Below, in pieces: positions 1 through 8,335 of a stretch of DNA of 64,000 nt. Below the pieces are notes generated by a model that was not told the DNA's origin, did not search any database, and saw nothing but the letters and a program-made list of their open reading frames with translations. How positions within the stretch are numbered: the stretch's first letter is position 1; every line of letters starts with the position of its first letter. The stretch is from Croceivirga sp009797885 (GTDB lineage: Bacteria; Bacteroidota; Bacteroidia; Flavobacteriales; Flavobacteriaceae). The DNA lies in NCBI GenBank assembly GCA_045866215.1, contig AP035880.1, positions 5,022,001 through 5,086,000 on the forward strand. Reading direction: 5' to 3'. A program made the translations under genes and the position numbers.

Positions 1-73
1 CCCCCATTAAAAAGTATATGGGTTTAATATCCCCTGCCTTTATGGCCGATACTATCTGTTTTACTTCTTTCAT
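1..73 (-). CDS. holA: DNA polymerase III subunit delta, 5' end only (partial)
   Basis: Only the first 24 codons are inside the window; the gene runs off the left edge. The reverse strand from 73 opens with ATG and reads MKEVKQIVSAIKAGDIKPIY followed by FLMG. This matches the start of flavobacterial HolA, the clamp-loader subunit that helps load the sliding clamp, whose N-terminal ATPase-like fold begins with a similar 'IKPIYFLMG' strand. It is divergent from the HsdR_N-type gene starting 27 bp away, an arrangement I know as common in this family. The identification rests on a short stretch and on that neighbour. Confidence 0.7.
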   Translation of the reverse strand, partial: MKEVKQIVSAIKAGDIKPIYFLMG

Positions 74-99
74 TATGAAAAAAACTTCACTTTTGCCTT

Positions 100-546
100 A
101 TGGAACGTCTTAATTTCCCAAAATTCAACTTTAGGGTTAAAAATACCGAAAATCAACTTCGCATATTTGACATTGTCCGTAAAAAGTTTGTGGTCCTTCA
201 TCCCGAAGAATGGGTCAGGCAACATGTGGTCCACTATCTTTCGGCCATTAAAAAATACCCTTTGGGACATATCAATATCGAAAAACAATTACTGCTGCAT
301 GGACTTAGAAAGCGATATGATGTGATTGTCCTTAATACCGATGGTTCCATTGAAATCCTCGTGGAATGTAAATCCCCAAAAGTATCCATAACCCAAAACA
401 CTTTTGACCAAATGGCAAGATATAATTTAAGGGCAAATTCCAAATACCTCATGGTCACCAATGGTATGGAGCACTATTATTGTAAGATGGACATGGAAAA
501 TGAAAAATATCGATTTCTAAAGGATATTCCTGATTTTAGCCGTTAA
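100..546 (+). CDS. Small HsdR N-terminal-domain protein (PD-(D/E)XK fold)
   Basis: This 148-residue protein matches the type I restriction enzyme R-protein N-terminal domain family (HSDR_N_2 type) as a free-standing domain. The nuclease-like core is visible: a glutamate in INIEKQ (about 62), an aspartate in RYDVIV (D74), then E89-C-K91 in LVECKSP, and a glutamine about 13 residues later, which is the D-ExK-Q arrangement of this fold. There are no helicase motor domains, so it is not a complete HsdR subunit, and no hsdM or hsdS lies nearby. In Bacteroidota a protein of this type commonly sits divergent from holA, which suggests a housekeeping DNA function rather than restriction. Its function is unknown. 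Confidence 0.8.
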   Translation: MERLNFPKFNFRVKNTENQLRIFDIVRKKFVVLHPEEWVRQHVVHYLSAIKKYPLGHINIEKQLLLHGLRKRYDVIVLNTDGSIEILVECKSPKVSITQNTFDQMARYNLRANSKYLMVTNGMEHYYCKMDMENEKYRFLKDIPDFSR

Positions 547-558
547 TTTGCAGCCGTT

Positions 559-1560
559 TTGAAGGTAGCTATCGCGATACTGAACTGGAACGGGGCCGAA
601 CTGTTGAAACGGTTCCTCCCGAGTGTTTTGGAATTTTCCGAAGGTGCGGATATCTATGTCATAGACAATGCCTCTACAGACGATTCGGTCAGTGTTCTCA
701 AAGAAAAGTTTCCAGAGGTGCATGTGGTCCAAAATGACAAAAACCATGGATTCGCCGGAGGGTATAATCTTGGTCTCAAATCAATAGACGCCGATATTTA
801 TTGTCTTTTAAACTCTGATGTCGAGGTTACCAAAAACTGGTTGCCCCCGATTTTGGAACAATTTAAAACCAACCGGGACCTTGCCATAGCCCAACCCAAG
901 ATCCTGGATTTGAACAACCCGACCTATTTTGAGTATGCCGGGGCAGCTGGAGGCTTTATTGACAAGTTGGGCTATCCCTTTTGTAGGGGGCGTATTTTCC
1001 AGGCATTGGAAAAAGACCAGGGGCAGTACAACGATATCAAGGAGGTTTTCTGGGCGACCGGGGCCTGTATGTTCATTAGAAGTGCCGTTTTTAAGGAGCT
1101 CCAAGGTTTTGATGACGATTATTTTGCGCATCAAGAGGAAATCGATCTTTGTTGGCGGGCAAAAAACAATGGACATGCCGTGTATTATATTGGCCATAGT
1201 GAGGTGTTCCATATGGGAGGTTTTACATTGGAGAACTCCAATCCCCATAAAACCTTTCTAAACTTTAGAAATTCCCTGTACACCATCACCAAAAACCTGC
1301 CGGCAAAATCCGCTTACCCCATTTTGTTTTTCCGTTTGGTGTTGGATGGGATTGCCGCACTCCGTTTTTTAGCCCAGTTTAGGGCAAGGCACGCATTTGC
1401 CATTCTTAAAGCGCACCTGAGTTTTTATCGCAACTTTTCCATGATTTACCGAAAAAGGGAAAAGACTAATTTTTTGATAAAATATTATCCTGTGAAATCT
1501 ATAGTATGGTCGCACTTCGTACATCAGGTTAGCAACTATAACATTTTAGTAAAAGATTAA
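559..1560 (+). CDS. Glycosyltransferase family 2 protein
   Basis: This 333-residue protein has the N-terminal GT-A fold of family 2 glycosyltransferases. It opens with AIAILNWNG, has the nucleotide-binding VIDNASTDDS at about 35-43, a metal-binding NSD (D87), and the later acidic HQEEIDLCWR segment (about 190-200) typical of rhamnosyltransferase-like (WbbL-type) enzymes. It probably transfers a sugar from a nucleotide donor to a cell-surface glycan or lipid; donor and acceptor cannot be read from sequence. The chosen start is TTG at 559, because the fold begins immediately after it and no ATG lies close by in frame. It follows the HsdR_N gene by 12 bp, so the two are probably co-transcribed. 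Confidence 0.85.
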   Translation: MKVAIAILNWNGAELLKRFLPSVLEFSEGADIYVIDNASTDDSVSVLKEKFPEVHVVQNDKNHGFAGGYNLGLKSIDADIYCLLNSDVEVTKNWLPPILEQFKTNRDLAIAQPKILDLNNPTYFEYAGAAGGFIDKLGYPFCRGRIFQALEKDQGQYNDIKEVFWATGACMFIRSAVFKELQGFDDDYFAHQEEIDLCWRAKNNGHAVYYIGHSEVFHMGGFTLENSNPHKTFLNFRNSLYTITKNLPAKSAYPILFFRLVLDGIAALRFLAQFRARHAFAILKAHLSFYRNFSMIYRKREKTNFLIKYYPVKSIVWSHFVHQVSNYNILVKD

Positions 1561-1572
1561 CGATAGAGAAAT

Positions 1573-1601
1573 TTTGCCCAATCCGTTTTTATCTAATTTT
1601 G
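1573..1601 (+). promoter_or_regulatory. Bacteroidota-type promoter of the OmpA lipoprotein gene
   Basis: A TTTG at 1573-1576 is followed after 17 bp by TAATTTTG at 1594-1601, a good match to the Bacteroidota consensus TTTG-N17-23-TAnnTTTG. Transcription would begin near 1606-1608, about 50 nt before the ATG at 1655. The promoter overlaps the longer possible reading frame starting at 1574, which argues against that start. Confidence 0.65.
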
Positions 1602-1654
1602 GCGGAATAATTAGGAAAAATCGTATCTATTTAACCATTGAAATATTTAGTATT

Positions 1655-2503
1655 ATGAAAAAAGTTTTTCTAGGGATGCTTGGTCTGGCCGTTTTATTGA
1701 GCTCTTGTGTTTCCCAAAAAAAATACGCGGAACTGGAGGCTAAGCATAAAGAAGCCCAGGATTTGTTGAACTCTGCTACTGTGAAACTTAATGATTGCCT
1801 GGAAGAAAAGGCAACGGCAACTTCCAAAATGAAGGCTTTGGAAGATCAAAACGCCTTCTTACGTGCCAATAACCAGGAATTGATCAACAACATGGGGGAT
1901 TTGACCACCTTAACTGCAAAAGGGGCAGAAAACCTTGAAAAATCATTGGAAAGCCTTCGCGAAAAAGATTTGACCATTAGAAGACTACAAGATGCCGTGA
2001 CCCGAAGGGATTCCGTTAACCTTTCTTTGGTACAGAGCCTTAAAGGTGTTTTGGGCAATTTGGATGATGAGGACATCGAAGTCAGTGTGGAAAAAGGAGT
2101 TGTTTTCGTATCCATTTCGGACAAACTTCTGTTTAGAAGCGGTAGTTATAATGTAACAAATGCTGCCAAAGAAGTGCTGGGCAAGGTGGCCAAGGTGGTA
2201 AACAACAAGCCCGATTTTGAATTTATGGTGGAAGGTCATACGGATGATGTACCTTACCGAAGTGGGGTATTGTTGGATAACTGGGATTTGAGTGCCAAAA
2301 GGGCAACTTCAATCGTAAGGATACTTCAAAATGATTATGGAGTGGATCCAAAACGAATGACGGCTGCTGGAAGGTCGGAATATATTCCTGTTTCTACTAC
2401 AGAAAAGGCCAGGAACAGAAGGACACGTATAGTGGTACTTCCAAAATTGGATCAGTTCTACAGCATGATAGAGGAAGGAATGAAAGATCCTGCCATCAAC
2501 TAG
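1655..2503 (+). CDS. OmpA family peptidoglycan-binding lipoprotein
   Basis: A 282-residue protein starting at the ATG at 1655; an upstream in-frame start at 1574 is rejected because it overlaps the promoter and would bury the signal peptide. The N-terminus MKKVFLGMLG...LLSSC is a lipoprotein signal with Cys18 as acylation site. Residues about 21-130 are a charged, coiled-coil-rich spacer. The C-terminal third is an OmpA domain with the peptidoglycan-binding features VEGHTDD and WDLSAKRAT in place. It likely tethers the outer membrane to the cell wall. It ends just before a strong terminator. Confidence 0.88.
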   Translation: MKKVFLGMLGLAVLLSSCVSQKKYAELEAKHKEAQDLLNSATVKLNDCLEEKATATSKMKALEDQNAFLRANNQELINNMGDLTTLTAKGAENLEKSLESLREKDLTIRRLQDAVTRRDSVNLSLVQSLKGVLGNLDDEDIEVSVEKGVVFVSISDKLLFRSGSYNVTNAAKEVLGKVAKVVNNKPDFEFMVEGHTDDVPYRSGVLLDNWDLSAKRATSIVRILQNDYGVDPKRMTAAGRSEYIPVSTTEKARNRRTRIVVLPKLDQFYSMIEEGMKDPAIN

Positions 2504-2530
2504 GTATTCCTAGTGGACAAGTAAACAAAA

Positions 2531-2552
2531 AGGGCGGTCAATTGACCGCCCT
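2531..2552. terminator. Bidirectional rho-independent terminator
   Basis: A perfect 22-bp palindrome (11-bp arms, AGGGCGGTCAA and its complement) is preceded by a run of A and followed by a run of T, so it can terminate the OmpA gene from the left and the Sua5-type gene from the right. Confidence 0.9.
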
Positions 2553-2559
2553 TTTTTGT

Positions 2560-3180
2560 TTAAAAAATATCGATGGAGCCCTTTCCTTCCCTTAGGATCA
2601 AGGGTTCCCCATCGGAAAGGTCGACGATGGTAGAGGCCACGTTATCCCCATATCCCCCATCGATGACAATATCCACGAGATTTTGCCATTTCTCAAAAAT
2701 AAGTTCCGGATCTGTGGTGTATTCCAGGACATCATCTTCGTCATGTATGGAAGTGGAAACAATGGGATTTCCAAGAGCCTTCACCAAACTGGTAACAATG
2801 GAATTGTTTGGCACACGAATCCCCACCGTTTTCTTTTTTTTGAAATCCTTTGGAAGATTGTTGTTGCCGGGCAATACAAAAGTATACGGGCCGGGAAGGG
2901 CCCGCTTCAATATCTTAAAGGTCGCGGTATCTATTTGCCGCACATAGTCCGAAAGATTACTTAAATCCGCACAAACAAAAGACCAGTTGGCCTTGGAAAG
3001 TTTTACGCCCTTTATGCGGGCAATCTTTTCCAGGGCCTTTGTATTGGTAATATCGCAACCCAAACCATAAACCGTATCCGTTGGGTAAATGATCAGTCCT
3101 CCTTTTTTAAGGACGGATACTACTTCGGCAACCTTTTTGGGGTCCGGATTTTCTTCATACAACCTAATGAACCTAGCCAC
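2560..3180 (-). CDS. L-threonylcarbamoyladenylate synthase (Sua5/YrdC/TsaC family)
   Basis: A 206-residue YrdC-fold protein. The family makes threonylcarbamoyl-AMP from threonine, bicarbonate and ATP for the t6A modification of tRNAs reading ANN codons. Visible signatures are GGLIIYPTDTVYGLGCD (about 27-43), the ALPGPYTFVLP block (about 94-104), the basic stretch KKKKTVGIRVP and the C-terminal STIVDLSDGEPLILREG. It has the short TsaC length without the extra Sua5 domain. The start codon is GTG at 3180; no ATG lies nearby. It converges on the OmpA gene across a shared terminator. Confidence 0.88.
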   Translation of the reverse strand: MARFIRLYEENPDPKKVAEVVSVLKKGGLIIYPTDTVYGLGCDITNTKALEKIARIKGVKLSKANWSFVCADLSNLSDYVRQIDTATFKILKRALPGPYTFVLPGNNNLPKDFKKKKTVGIRVPNNSIVTSLVKALGNPIVSTSIHDEDDVLEYTTDPELIFEKWQNLVDIVIDGGYGDNVASTIVDLSDGEPLILREGKGSIDIF

Positions 3181-3273
3181 TAATTCCCAAATTTAGAGTT
3201 GTACGTTTTTTAGTACAGATCATATACTTTAATCATTTTCTAATCGTTTTTAGATTGTCCCAAATGAATCATT

Positions 3274-5100
3274 ATGAACAGTATTAGGGGAAGAATACTA
3301 CTTGCTTTTTTAGCATTGTGCCTATTGGTAACCCCTTTCGTAATTTTTTCGTACAGCTCCCACAAAAAAGTCAATAGGGCGAAGTACTTTAAGGAGCAGG
3401 TCGTTTTTTTCAATATTAACCGCTTAAAAGCGGCCAGTGCATTCTCCAATGTCCTAGATACTGATACTAAGATAGATTCTTTTTACCTATCTGGAAGCAC
3501 AAAAAACCTGAAACGTTACAAAAACTATGTAGGGGTTGCGGATGATGCCCTCCATGTAGTAAAATCGTCCGAATTTTCACGGGATACCCTTGTAAGTGGA
3601 AGGCTCGATGCCATCCAGAGGAATATTGAAGCGCTACAATCCATCATAGATACCGTCCTTGCCTTACAAGTAAAAAGGGGATTCAAGGATTTTGGCCTTG
3701 AAGGGAACATGAGGCAACATATCCATAGCCTGGAAAATGTTGACGGCATCACCTTGGCAGAAAACCTGATGTTGCGCAGACACGAAAAAGATTTTTTTCT
3801 CAGGGACGACCCCATCTATACCCAATTACTAAATAAAAAATCGGATTCCATTATACAAAGGATGTCCGCAAATACCGAAAAAAATCAAAAATCAATAGAC
3901 GTCCTTAAAAACTACCAGAAGAGTTTTAATGCCATTGTATCCCTCGAGCGCGAAATCGGAAACGAGAACAGTGGATATGTAAGGGAAATTTATGCTTTGG
4001 ACCGAAAGTTGGACCATGGGATAAACCAGCTCTATCAAATAGTGGATACTAATCTGCAACTGTTGACCAATAGTATCCGTTCGTACATCGTGCTCTTTTT
4101 TGTGATTACGGTAGTTTTTGCAATACTCTTCAGTATCTTTTTCTCGGGGCATATTTCAATTCCATTACAGCGTTTGGTAACGGACATGGACTATATAACC
4201 GAAAAAAACTTTGAAGGGGGCCTAATGGTACAACCGGGAATAAACGTCAGTGAGATCAACAAGCTTACCTCGACCTATAATTCGCTGATTGCAAAAATAC
4301 GCCATCAAATTGTTGACCTTAATGAAAACAATAAGGCACTCAATGGATTGAATGTAAAGCTTAAGGAGTCAGAAGAGGAATTAAAGGAAGCCTCCAGGGT
4401 AAAGGACAAATTTTTCTCCATAATCTCCCATGATCTAAGGGGGCATACCAGCAATGTACTTTCCCTTGCCAAAATTCTTGATGAAGAGTCCGCCTTAAGT
4501 GAAAAAGAAAAAACAGTTTTCACCAAGTATCTGGTGGATTCCTCACAAAACCTTCAACTTTTATTGGATAATCTTCTCAACTGGGCCAAGACTCAGATGA
4601 ACGATCATGATATGTCCAAAAAAGCGTTCCATGTAAGTAAGCTTATTGAGGGCAACATGACACTGTTCAAAGACAATGCCCTACGAAAGGGCGTCGCTAT
4701 GGAATTTGAAAACAGTAAGGTCTCAAAGGCATTTGCCGATAAGGATATGATGGATTTTGTGATACGGAACCTTCTTTCCAATGCGTTGAAGTTCACGACC
4801 AAAGGAGATATGGTAACATTCCGTCTTTCGGAGAAGGACAATTATATAGCAATCAGTATTTCAGATACCGGAGTGGGAATGACCGAAAAACAAATGGATA
4901 CCCTGATGAACGCCAATGCAGAAGGCTATACCACCAAAGGAACACAGAACGAAATTGGAACCGGACTTGGCTTTTCCATTTGTAAGGATTTTGTGGAGCG
5001 AAATGGAGGTAAAATCAATATTTCCTCCGAACGTGGTGCAGGTAGTGTCTTTTCGTTTACGGTTCCTACCAGCCTAACCCGGGAAAGCATTCTTTCTTAA
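3274..5100 (+). CDS. Membrane-bound sensor histidine kinase
   Basis: A 608-residue two-component sensor. A first membrane segment (about 7-27) is followed by an extracytoplasmic, mostly helical sensing region of about 240 residues, a second membrane segment (about 272-292), a HAMP-like linker, a short coiled coil, and the kinase core. The phospho-acceptor is His386 in SHDLRGH. The ATPase domain shows the N box NLLSNALKFT, G1 DTGVGM and G2 GTGLGFSI. No response regulator is adjacent, so its partner is encoded elsewhere. The ligand is unknown. Its TAA overlaps the stop codon of the convergent helicase gene by four bases (TTAA). Confidence 0.88.
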   Translation: MNSIRGRILLAFLALCLLVTPFVIFSYSSHKKVNRAKYFKEQVVFFNINRLKAASAFSNVLDTDTKIDSFYLSGSTKNLKRYKNYVGVADDALHVVKSSEFSRDTLVSGRLDAIQRNIEALQSIIDTVLALQVKRGFKDFGLEGNMRQHIHSLENVDGITLAENLMLRRHEKDFFLRDDPIYTQLLNKKSDSIIQRMSANTEKNQKSIDVLKNYQKSFNAIVSLEREIGNENSGYVREIYALDRKLDHGINQLYQIVDTNLQLLTNSIRSYIVLFFVITVVFAILFSIFFSGHISIPLQRLVTDMDYITEKNFEGGLMVQPGINVSEINKLTSTYNSLIAKIRHQIVDLNENNKALNGLNVKLKESEEELKEASRVKDKFFSIISHDLRGHTSNVLSLAKILDEESALSEKEKTVFTKYLVDSSQNLQLLLDNLLNWAKTQMNDHDMSKKAFHVSKLIEGNMTLFKDNALRKGVAMEFENSKVSKAFADKDMMDFVIRNLLSNALKFTTKGDMVTFRLSEKDNYIAISISDTGVGMTEKQMDTLMNANAEGYTTKGTQNEIGTGLGFSICKDFVERNGGKINISSERGAGSVFSFTVPTSLTRESILS

Positions 5101-7421
5101 CCATCAATCACCTCTAACTTCGCAAAGCGCAGCAACAATTTCTTCACATCCCCCCTTTCGAACTGTATTTCTGCTTTTTTATCGTTTCCAACTCCCTCTA
5201 TTTTCAATACTTTGCCCTTTCCAAAACGGGTGTGGTTCACCATGCTACCTATGGCTAAATCCAGTGTTCCGGAAGAGGTGTGATCGGGGTTGCCAAGATT
5301 TGGTTTTAACTTCCTAAGTTTCCTTAACTGGTTTTCCGAAGGCTGGGGACCGGAAGGTGGTGTTCCATTTTTAGGTTTTACTTGACGTAACTTGGTTTTA
5401 TCCACTTCTCCCCAAATATCATTGCCAATTAGGGATTTATAGCGATAGCCATCAGTAATGGGCGTTAGATTTTCAATATATTGTTCATCGATCTCCTCCA
5501 AAAACCGACTGGGTTCGGCATCGATCAATTTTCCCCAGCGATACCGATTGCGCGTGTAGGTAAGATACGCCTGTTTTTCGGCCCTCGTCAAGGCCACATA
5601 AAAGAGGCGGCGTTCCTCTTCCAGTTCACTTCGGGTATTCATGCTCATGGCCGAGGGGAACAGCTCCTCTTCCATTCCAACAATATAGACAAAGGGAAAT
5701 TCCAATCCTTTGGCCAAGTGAATGGTCATTAAAGCCACCCTATCGTCATCCCCAATGTCCTTATCCATATCGGTCGCCAATGCCACATCTTCCAAAAATT
5801 CGGTAAGACTGCCCGTGGCCTCTGCCAATTCCTTCTGGCCTTCCACAAAATCCTGGATACCATTGAGCAATTCCTCGATATTTTCCAATCGTCCTATGCC
5901 CTCTGGCGTACCATCCTTCTTAAATTCCAACAACAGTCCCGTCTTTTTGGCCACGTGTTCCGCAAGGACAAAGGCATCTGCACTTTCGTTTAGGATTTGG
6001 AAGCTCTTGATCATGGTAACAAAATCCCCAAGCTTGTTTTTGGTACCGGAATTGATCTTCAGGTCCAGCGTATCCAAACGTTCCATGACCTCAAATATCG
6101 AACGGTCGTAATGATTGGCGGCAACGGTCAATTTGTCCACTGTCGTTTGTCCAATACCCCTGGACGGGAAGTTAATGACCCGTTTTAAGGCCTCTTCGTC
6201 CTTGGGATTTACAACCAATCTTAAATAGGCAAGAACATCCTTTATTTCCTTCCGTTGGTAAAATGACAGCCCACCGTAAATGCGATAGGGAATGTCCTTT
6301 TTTCTTAGGGCATCTTCAATGGCCCTGGATTGTGAATTGGTTCGATACAAAACCGCAAACGCGCCATTTCCAAGTTGTTGTTGCATTTTGTTCTCAAAAA
6401 TGGAACTGGCCACATATCGGCCCTCTTCAGCATCCGTATCACTTCGATGTATTTTTATTTTGTTACCATCATCATTGGCCGTCCATACCACCTTCTCCAA
6501 TTGGTTTTTGTTTTTGGCGATAATGGAATTGGCCGCATTGACAATGTTTTTTGTGGAACGGTAGTTTTGTTCCAGACGGTATACGCCAACATCATCATAA
6601 TCCCTTTGGAAATTGAGGATGTTGCTGATATTGGCACCACGGAACGAATAAATACTTTGCGCATCATCCCCCACCACACAAATGTTTTGATAACGGTCCG
6701 CCAATGCCCTAACGATTAAGTATTGTGAGTGATTGGTGTCCTGATACTCATCCACCAATATATATTTAAACCGTTCCTGGTACTTCATGAGCACTTCCGG
6801 AAAACGGTTCAGCAGTTCATTGGTGCGCAGCAGGAGATCGTCAAAATCCATGGCTCCCGCCTTAAAACAACGATCCACATAGTTTTGGTAAATCTCGCCC
6901 ATCCTCGGACGCTTGGCCATGGCATCCCCTTCCATCAATTCAGGATTCTGAAAATACGCCTTAACGGTAATCAGGCTGTTCTTATAGGAAGAAATCCTAT
7001 TTTGGATTTGTTTGTACTTGTAAATATCCTTGTCCAGGCCCATTTCCTTAATAATGGAAGCAATTAAACGTTGGGAGTCCTGGGTATCGTAAATGGTAAA
7101 GTTGCTTGGAAAGCCCAATTTATCACCATCATAACGCAACAAGCGGGCAAAAATGGAATGGAAGGTACCCATCCAAAGGTTTTTCGCTTCGGAGGCGCCT
7201 ACAATATTGGCAATACGCTTTTTCATCTCGCGCGCCGCTTTGTTGGTAAAGGTCAATGCCAAAATATTAAAGGAATCCACCCCTTGCTCCATTAAATGTG
7301 CAATGCGATAGGTCAATACCCTGGTTTTTCCGGAACCGGCACCAGCTATGACCATAAGTGGACCCTCTTTGTGTAGCACGGGACTCCGTTGGGCATCATT
7401 TAGTTCATCCAGATATGACAT
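5097..7421 (-). CDS. UvrD/PcrA/Rep-type superfamily 1 DNA helicase
   Basis: A 774-residue 3'-5' DNA helicase. It begins with LNDAQRSPV (Q motif), Walker A GAGSGKT at 27-33, motif Ia LTFTNKAAREMKKR, DEYQD (motif II, about 225), GDDAQSIYSFRGA (motif III), LEQNYRST (IV), VALMTIHLAKGLEFP (V) and VALTRAEK (VI). The C-terminal tail (MVNHTRFGKGKVLKIEG and following) is the small accessory domain found in PcrA. It likely acts in repair and in removing obstacles from DNA. Convergent with the histidine kinase gene, sharing the sequence TTAA at both stops. Confidence 0.92.
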   Translation of the reverse strand: MSYLDELNDAQRSPVLHKEGPLMVIAGAGSGKTRVLTYRIAHLMEQGVDSFNILALTFTNKAAREMKKRIANIVGASEAKNLWMGTFHSIFARLLRYDGDKLGFPSNFTIYDTQDSQRLIASIIKEMGLDKDIYKYKQIQNRISSYKNSLITVKAYFQNPELMEGDAMAKRPRMGEIYQNYVDRCFKAGAMDFDDLLLRTNELLNRFPEVLMKYQERFKYILVDEYQDTNHSQYLIVRALADRYQNICVVGDDAQSIYSFRGANISNILNFQRDYDDVGVYRLEQNYRSTKNIVNAANSIIAKNKNQLEKVVWTANDDGNKIKIHRSDTDAEEGRYVASSIFENKMQQQLGNGAFAVLYRTNSQSRAIEDALRKKDIPYRIYGGLSFYQRKEIKDVLAYLRLVVNPKDEEALKRVINFPSRGIGQTTVDKLTVAANHYDRSIFEVMERLDTLDLKINSGTKNKLGDFVTMIKSFQILNESADAFVLAEHVAKKTGLLLEFKKDGTPEGIGRLENIEELLNGIQDFVEGQKELAEATGSLTEFLEDVALATDMDKDIGDDDRVALMTIHLAKGLEFPFVYIVGMEEELFPSAMSMNTRSELEEERRLFYVALTRAEKQAYLTYTRNRYRWGKLIDAEPSRFLEEIDEQYIENLTPITDGYRYKSLIGNDIWGEVDKTKLRQVKPKNGTPPSGPQPSENQLRKLRKLKPNLGNPDHTSSGTLDLAIGSMVNHTRFGKGKVLKIEGVGNDKKAEIQFERGDVKKLLLRFAKLEVIDG

Positions 7422-7541
7422 TGATCCTTCCTTAAACTGAAGAGGTGAAATTAGCCATTAATTGGAGTTTCAAAAAATGTAACCTTCAATATTTTTACAC
7501 AGTCGATGTGAGCCTAAGAATTTCGGGGAGCTCTGGTTGAG

Positions 7542-7590
7542 GGTTAAAGGTTAAAGGTTAAAGGTTGAGAGTTAAGGGTCAAGAATTAGG
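7542..7590. repeat. Heptamer repeat array (GGTTAAA family)
   Basis: Seven consecutive 7-bp units in one phase: GGTTAAA three times, then GGTTGAG, AGTTAAG, GGTCAAG and AATTAGG. It lies in the 364-bp gap between the helicase gene and the DsrE gene. Its degenerate end is the reverse complement of units in the next array, so the two arrays form an inverted pair. Confidence 0.85.
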
Positions 7591-7614
7591 ATGCACAATG
7601 GGGCAAGTGTTGTG

Positions 7615-7726
7615 TCTCATATCCCATATCCCATATCCCATATCTCATGTCTTGTGTCTTGTGTCTTGTGTCTTGACTCTTAACTCTTGACTCTTGACTC
7701 TTGACTCTTGTTTCTTAGCTCTTGCA
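7615..7726. repeat. Heptamer repeat array (TCCCATA / TCTTGTG / TCTTGAC)
   Basis: Sixteen consecutive 7-bp units in a single unbroken phase whose sequence drifts along the array: TCTCATA, TCCCATA three times, TCTCATG, TCTTGTG three times, TCTTGAC, TCTTAAC, TCTTGAC three times, then decaying units. The reverse complement (GTCAAGA, GTTAAGA) resembles the array at 7542-7590. The rest of the 7422-7785 gap holds no gene that I can support. Confidence 0.85.
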
Positions 7727-7785
7727 GCACAACGGTAGTGCCCCCATGATGGTTCATTTGAATTCCATTTAATATCTTAGGCATC

Positions 7786-8325
7786 ATGAAACCATTACTT
7801 CGCGTTCTTGTACTCAGTATGCTCTTGACATATACCGGAAAAGCCCAGGAAAAGAAAACCGGTCCCATAATTAAGGACTATGGAAAGGTGTGGGCCATTA
7901 CCTCCCCAGATTACAAAATTGAAGCGGATGCTGAATTCAAGGTGGTATTTGATATCATGGATAGTCCCGAAGATACTTCCAAACGCAATGGAAGTATTGA
8001 AACCGCCGCTCGTTTTTTGAATATGCATGCCCAAAGTGGGGTGTCTCCTGAAAATATGAAAGTTGCCCTTGTAGTACACAATAAGGCATCCAAGGATATC
8101 ATCACCAACCAAGCCTATCAAAAACGTTTTGGAGTGGAAAATCCCAATGCCGAAATGGTGCAGCAATTGCTGGATGCCGGGGTCGAATTTATTTTTTGTG
8201 GGCAATCATCACTATCCCGAGATTTTCCGAGACAGGAAACCATGGAAGGCGTGCAGCTTTCCCTCTCGGCAATGACAGCCCTAATACAGTTACAAAACAA
8301 TGGATATCGCCTGATAAAATTTTAA
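7786..8325 (+). CDS. Exported DsrE-family protein
   Basis: A 179-residue protein with a signal peptide (about 1-20, MKPLLRVLVLSMLLTYTGKA) followed by a DsrE/DsrF-like alpha/beta fold: the FKVVFDI strand, ARFLNMHAQSGVSPENMKVALVVHN, and VEFIFCGQSS with a conserved cysteine near 138. Cytoplasmic DsrE proteins relay sulfur in persulfide transfer; this exported branch is common in Bacteroidota and its role is not established. It is 10 bp upstream of an exported M20 hydrolase and probably in one operon with it. Confidence 0.8.
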   Translation: MKPLLRVLVLSMLLTYTGKAQEKKTGPIIKDYGKVWAITSPDYKIEADAEFKVVFDIMDSPEDTSKRNGSIETAARFLNMHAQSGVSPENMKVALVVHNKASKDIITNQAYQKRFGVENPNAEMVQQLLDAGVEFIFCGQSSLSRDFPRQETMEGVQLSLSAMTALIQLQNNGYRLIKF

Positions 8326-8335
8326 ACACTCGATC

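Noticed and set aside
1574..1654. 27-residue N-terminal extension of the OmpA lipoprotein
   Set aside because: It overlaps the promoter and hides the lipoprotein signal peptide that starts at 1655.
7542..7726. Repeat arrays as CRISPR
   Set aside because: Units are 7 bp with no spacers, and no cas genes are present.
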